Source: Bacteroidota bacterium
GTDB lineage: Bacteria; Bacteroidota; Bacteroidia; Chitinophagales; Chitinophagaceae
Reading direction: 5' to 3'
Length of the DNA stretch: 8,400 nucleotides
NCBI GenBank assembly: GCA_947463975.1
Contig: CANHUW010000067.1
Location: 1-8,400, forward strand
In this document: positions 6,267-8,400 of the stretch, piece after piece
Layout: every line of letters begins with the position of its first letter
Position numbering within the stretch: the stretch's first letter is position 1
Translations under genes and position numbers: made by a program
Notes under the pieces: model-generated
The model's database searches: none
Told to the model about the DNA's origin: nothing
Seen by the model: the letters and a program-made list of their open reading frames with translations, nothing else

Positions 6267-7316
6267 ATGTCAGTATTACACAATCGTGTTTCCAACCAAG
6301 AGTTGAAACAAAAGTTGTACGAGGAAGATTTTCCTAGAACAACCATCAGTTTTTATCAGTATTTCTCCATTCAAGATCCCCAGGTTTTTAGAGATGAGTT
6401 GTATAGAACATTGAACGCCATGAAGGTGTTTGGTCGTATCTATGTTGCAACTGAAGGGATCAATGCACAAATAAGTGTGCCATCTCATTTCTTTGAAGTG
6501 TTTAGAGACTTCTTATATTCCTACAAGGCATTACATGGTATTCGTTTGAATATTGCCGTGAATGATAATGGAAAAAGTTTTTGGGTGCTTAAAATCAAAG
6601 TGCGTGAAAAAATTGTTGCAGATGGAATTGATGATCCTAGTTTTAGCATGGAAAACAAGGGCAAATATGTGAATGCACAACAAATGAATCAATTATTGGA
6701 AGCGCCAGATACTATCGTAATTGATATGCGTAATCATTATGAATTTGAAGTGGGTCATTTTGATAATGCCATTGAAATTCCTTCTGATACTTTTAGAGAA
6801 CAATTACCCATGGCGGCAGCAATGATGAAGGATCAAAAAGATAAAAATATTATCATGTATTGCACTGGTGGTATTAGATGTGAAAAAGCCAGCGCCTATA
6901 TGTTACATCAGGGATTTAAAAATGTACATCATTTAGAAGGGGGCATTATTCATTATGCGAATAAAATAAAAGAAGCAGGTTTAGAAAGTAAATTCAAAGG
7001 AAAGAATTTTGTATTTGATGATCGATTAGGAGAAAGTATTACAGCAGACATTATTGCTTCATGTCATCAATGTGGGAAGCCTGCTGACACTCATACCAAT
7101 TGCAAGAACGATGCATGCCATTTATTGTTTATTCAATGTAATGAATGTGCTACAGCTTTTGACGGATGTTGCACCACAGCCTGCCAAGAAGTATATCATT
7201 TACCTTTGGAACAACAAGAGATATTGAGAAAGGGAGAGAAAAAAGGGATGCAAGTTTTTAATAAAAGTAAACAAAGATTAAGACCCAGATTAGGTATAGA
7301 CATTGAAGTGAAATAA
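6267..7316 (+). CDS. trhO: tRNA uridine(34) hydroxylase, rhodanese-domain family (YceA-like)
   Basis: TrhO uses molecular oxygen to hydroxylate U34 of tRNAs to 5-hydroxyuridine, the first step toward the oxyacetyl-type wobble modifications. The 349 residues match the length of E. coli TrhO (YceA). An N-terminal acylphosphatase-like alpha/beta domain contains GRIYVATEGINAQIS (56-70). The central rhodanese domain runs about 134-236, with IDMRNHYEFEVGHFDNA (152-168) and the active loop CTGGIRCEKAS (199-209), in which Cys199 is the catalytic position. The C-terminal segment (266-306) holds nine cysteines, including CHQC, CNEC and a CC pair, and may bind zinc. An Arg/Lys-rich tail follows. The ATG at 6267 has an A/T-rich leader, no Shine-Dalgarno and a good promoter upstream. 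Its 3' end shares a terminator with convergent purC. An oxygen-dependent enzyme suits an aerobic host. Confidence 0.95.
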   Translation: MSVLHNRVSNQELKQKLYEEDFPRTTISFYQYFSIQDPQVFRDELYRTLNAMKVFGRIYVATEGINAQISVPSHFFEVFRDFLYSYKALHGIRLNIAVNDNGKSFWVLKIKVREKIVADGIDDPSFSMENKGKYVNAQQMNQLLEAPDTIVIDMRNHYEFEVGHFDNAIEIPSDTFREQLPMAAAMMKDQKDKNIIMYCTGGIRCEKASAYMLHQGFKNVHHLEGGIIHYANKIKEAGLESKFKGKNFVFDDRLGESITADIIASCHQCGKPADTHTNCKNDACHLLFIQCNECATAFDGCCTTACQEVYHLPLEQQEILRKGEKKGMQVFNKSKQRLRPRLGIDIEVK

Positions 7317-7357
7317 ATAAAAAGTCTCGATCATATTTTGAGACTTTTTTATTTATT
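7312..7357. terminator. Bidirectional intrinsic terminator between trhO and purC
   Basis: A perfect 10-bp stem (7319-7328 with 7340-7349) surrounds an 11-base loop, with A-rich left and T-rich right flanks, so both transcripts end in a U run. After one bulged T (7350) the pairing continues for 7 bp (7312-7318 with 7351-7357). This outer arm pairs the trhO stop codon (7314-7316) exactly with the complement of the purC stop (7353-7355). It serves two convergent genes whose stops are only 36 bases apart. Confidence 0.88.
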
Positions 7358-8285
7358 CAATACCTAAATTTTTTAAGGCTTCACAAATTAAATCATAGGT
7401 TTGTTCATCTGTTTTCTGATCTGGCTTAAAAGGTTCTCCAATCACTTGCTCGTATAGTTCAATATATCTTTTGGAGATGGTCACAATCCAATCGTCTTTC
7501 ATTTCTGGAACTGCTTGACCTTCTTTGCCCATGAAATTATTTTCTATCAACCATTCTCTAACAAATTCTTTACTTAATTGTTTTTGTTTAGATTTAGTAT
7601 TTTGTCTCGCTTCAAAACCTTCTGCATAAAAATACCTGGAAGAATCTGGAGTATGAATTTCGTCCATTAAATAAATAGTTTCGCCAATTTTGCCAAACTC
7701 ATATTTGGTATCCACTAAAATCAATCCTCTTTTAGCAGCAATCTCTTTTCCTCTTTGAAAAAGTGCTAAAGCATATTTTTCTAAAACGGCCCAATCTTCG
7801 GCCGTAGCCAATCCCTGTGCAATGATTTCTTCTTTGGAAATATCTTCATCATGTCCTTCGCTTGCTTTGGTGGAAGGGGTAATAATAGGGGATGGGAAAA
7901 AGTCGTTTTCTTGCAAACCTTCTGGTAGGGCAACCCCACATAGGGTTCTTCCTCCGGCTTGATAAGTTCTCCAAGCATGACCAACTAAATTACCCCTTAC
8001 GACCATTTCGATCTTGAAAGGGGTACATTTTTTACCAATAGCGGCATTGGGAGCTGGGGTATTTAAAAGCCAATTTGGACAAATATCTTCCGTCGCTTTT
8101 AGCATATAAGCTGCGATTTGATTCAATACCTGGCCTTTGAAGGGTATGGTTCTTGGTAAAATAACGTCAAAAGCGGATATTCTATCACTAGCAATCATCA
8201 CAAGTAACTCATTATCAATATAATAAACGTCTCTTACCTTGCCGTGATATTCATTTTTTTGATGGGGAAATGGCTGCTTTATCAT
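7353..8285 (-). CDS. purC: Phosphoribosylaminoimidazole-succinocarboxamide synthase (SAICAR synthetase)
   Basis: PurC joins aspartate to CAIR with ATP to form SAICAR, a late step of de novo purine synthesis in the cytoplasm. Visible family motifs are GKVRDVY (15-21) in the nucleotide-binding loop, ASDRISAFDVI (32-42), EMVVRGNLVGHAWRTY (93-108), SPIITPSTKASEGHDEDIS (132-150), LILVDTKYEFG (188-198) and MDEIHTPDSSRYF (207-219). At 310 residues it is the longer form of the enzyme, as in yeast and many Bacteroidota, compared with about 237 in E. coli; the extra length lies at the C-terminal end. The ATG at 8285-8283 allows the usual short N terminus before GKVRD. It is convergent with trhO and divergent from a gene beginning at 8385. 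No purine riboswitch or PurR-type operator was recognised upstream. Confidence 0.97.
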   Translation of the reverse strand: MIKQPFPHQKNEYHGKVRDVYYIDNELLVMIASDRISAFDVILPRTIPFKGQVLNQIAAYMLKATEDICPNWLLNTPAPNAAIGKKCTPFKIEMVVRGNLVGHAWRTYQAGGRTLCGVALPEGLQENDFFPSPIITPSTKASEGHDEDISKEEIIAQGLATAEDWAVLEKYALALFQRGKEIAAKRGLILVDTKYEFGKIGETIYLMDEIHTPDSSRYFYAEGFEARQNTKSKQKQLSKEFVREWLIENNFMGKEGQAVPEMKDDWIVTISKRYIELYEQVIGEPFKPDQKTDEQTYDLICEALKNLGIE

Positions 8286-8384
8286 ACTGCTAAATTATAA
8301 TTTTAACATTATATTCTATAATTTTTTCTAAAGTGGTCACAATTTGCTATTTTGTAGTACAATTCAATTTAAAAACAATTATTT
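8286..8384. promoter_or_regulatory. AT-rich divergent intergenic region, purC and the next gene
   Basis: These 99 bases separate the divergent starts of purC (minus) and the gene at 8385 (plus), so they should carry both promoters. They are strongly A/T-rich. I searched both strands for the TTTG / TANNTTTG pair and found only partial matches: CTATTTTG at 8347-8354 on plus, and TAATTTAG just before the purC ATG on minus. No element is therefore assigned precisely. No riboswitch-like fold or clear palindromic operator was seen. Confidence 0.45.
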
Positions 8385-8400
8385 ATGAGCAAATTTTTAA
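8385..8400 (+). CDS. Start of an unidentified gene (first five codons only)
   Basis: An ATG at 8385 follows an A/T-rich leader like those of the other genes here and opens a frame reading MSKFL before the window ends. It lies divergent from purC at a spacing suited to back-to-back promoters. Too little is visible to name a product, and the start itself is an inference from context. Confidence 0.45.

Noticed and set aside
8341..8370. Possible promoter (TTTG ... CTATTTTG) for the gene at 8385
   Set aside because: The -7 box mismatches both leading bases and the only upstream TTTG overlaps it, so the two-box arrangement is not satisfied.
1..8400. tRNA or rRNA genes, riboswitches, CRISPR repeats, insertion sequences and attachment sites
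   Set aside because: Intergenic gaps are 99 bases or shorter and hold only the terminators and promoter described; no direct repeat arrays, transposase frames or tRNA-like folds were seen by eye.

Overview
This is an AT-rich stretch of ordinary chromosome from a member of the Bacteroidota, most likely a Chitinophagaceae-like or related aerobic lineage. The lineage is inferred from four things. Start codons lack Shine-Dalgarno sequences and are preceded by A/T-rich leaders. One promoter matches the two-box TTTG / TANNTTTG consensus of this phylum exactly. A GSCFA-family protein is present. The MetK, PurC and RlmB sequences have a Bacteroidota character. No tRNA, rRNA, mobile element, CRISPR array or long repeat was seen, and no interval over 100 bases lacks a gene.

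Layout. Bases 1-892 are the 3' part of metK (S-adenosylmethionine synthetase), closed by a strong intrinsic terminator at 911-949. Bases 971-6208 hold five closely spaced plus-strand genes that look like one transcription unit: a Nudix hydrolase, rlmB (23S rRNA 2'-O-methyltransferase), a GSCFA-domain hydrolase-like protein, an exported penicillin-acylase-family Ntn hydrolase, and a small four-helix membrane protein. Their junctions are 9 nt, a 4-nt ATGA overlap, 22 nt and 12 nt. Bases 6267-7316 encode TrhO (tRNA U34 hydroxylase), which has its own promoter inside the end of the preceding gene. purC lies convergently on the minus strand (7353-8285). It shares with trhO a bidirectional terminator in which the two stop codons pair with each other. 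Bases 8286-8384 are the intergenic region between purC and a divergent gene, of which only the first five codons are visible.

How the genes fit together. metK, rlmB, trhO and purC are housekeeping functions: SAM supply, SAM-dependent rRNA methylation, oxygen-dependent wobble-base modification and purine synthesis. The least understood part is the run GSCFA - acylase - membrane protein (2323-6208). The acylase keeps a full set of autoprocessing and catalytic residues and has His at beta-chain position 23, as acyl-homoserine-lactone and cephalosporin acylases do, rather than the Gln of penicillin G acylase. Its substrate cannot be read from the sequence. I found no clearly new system. The best candidates for follow-up are this acylase, its GSCFA partner, and the compact control signals around trhO.
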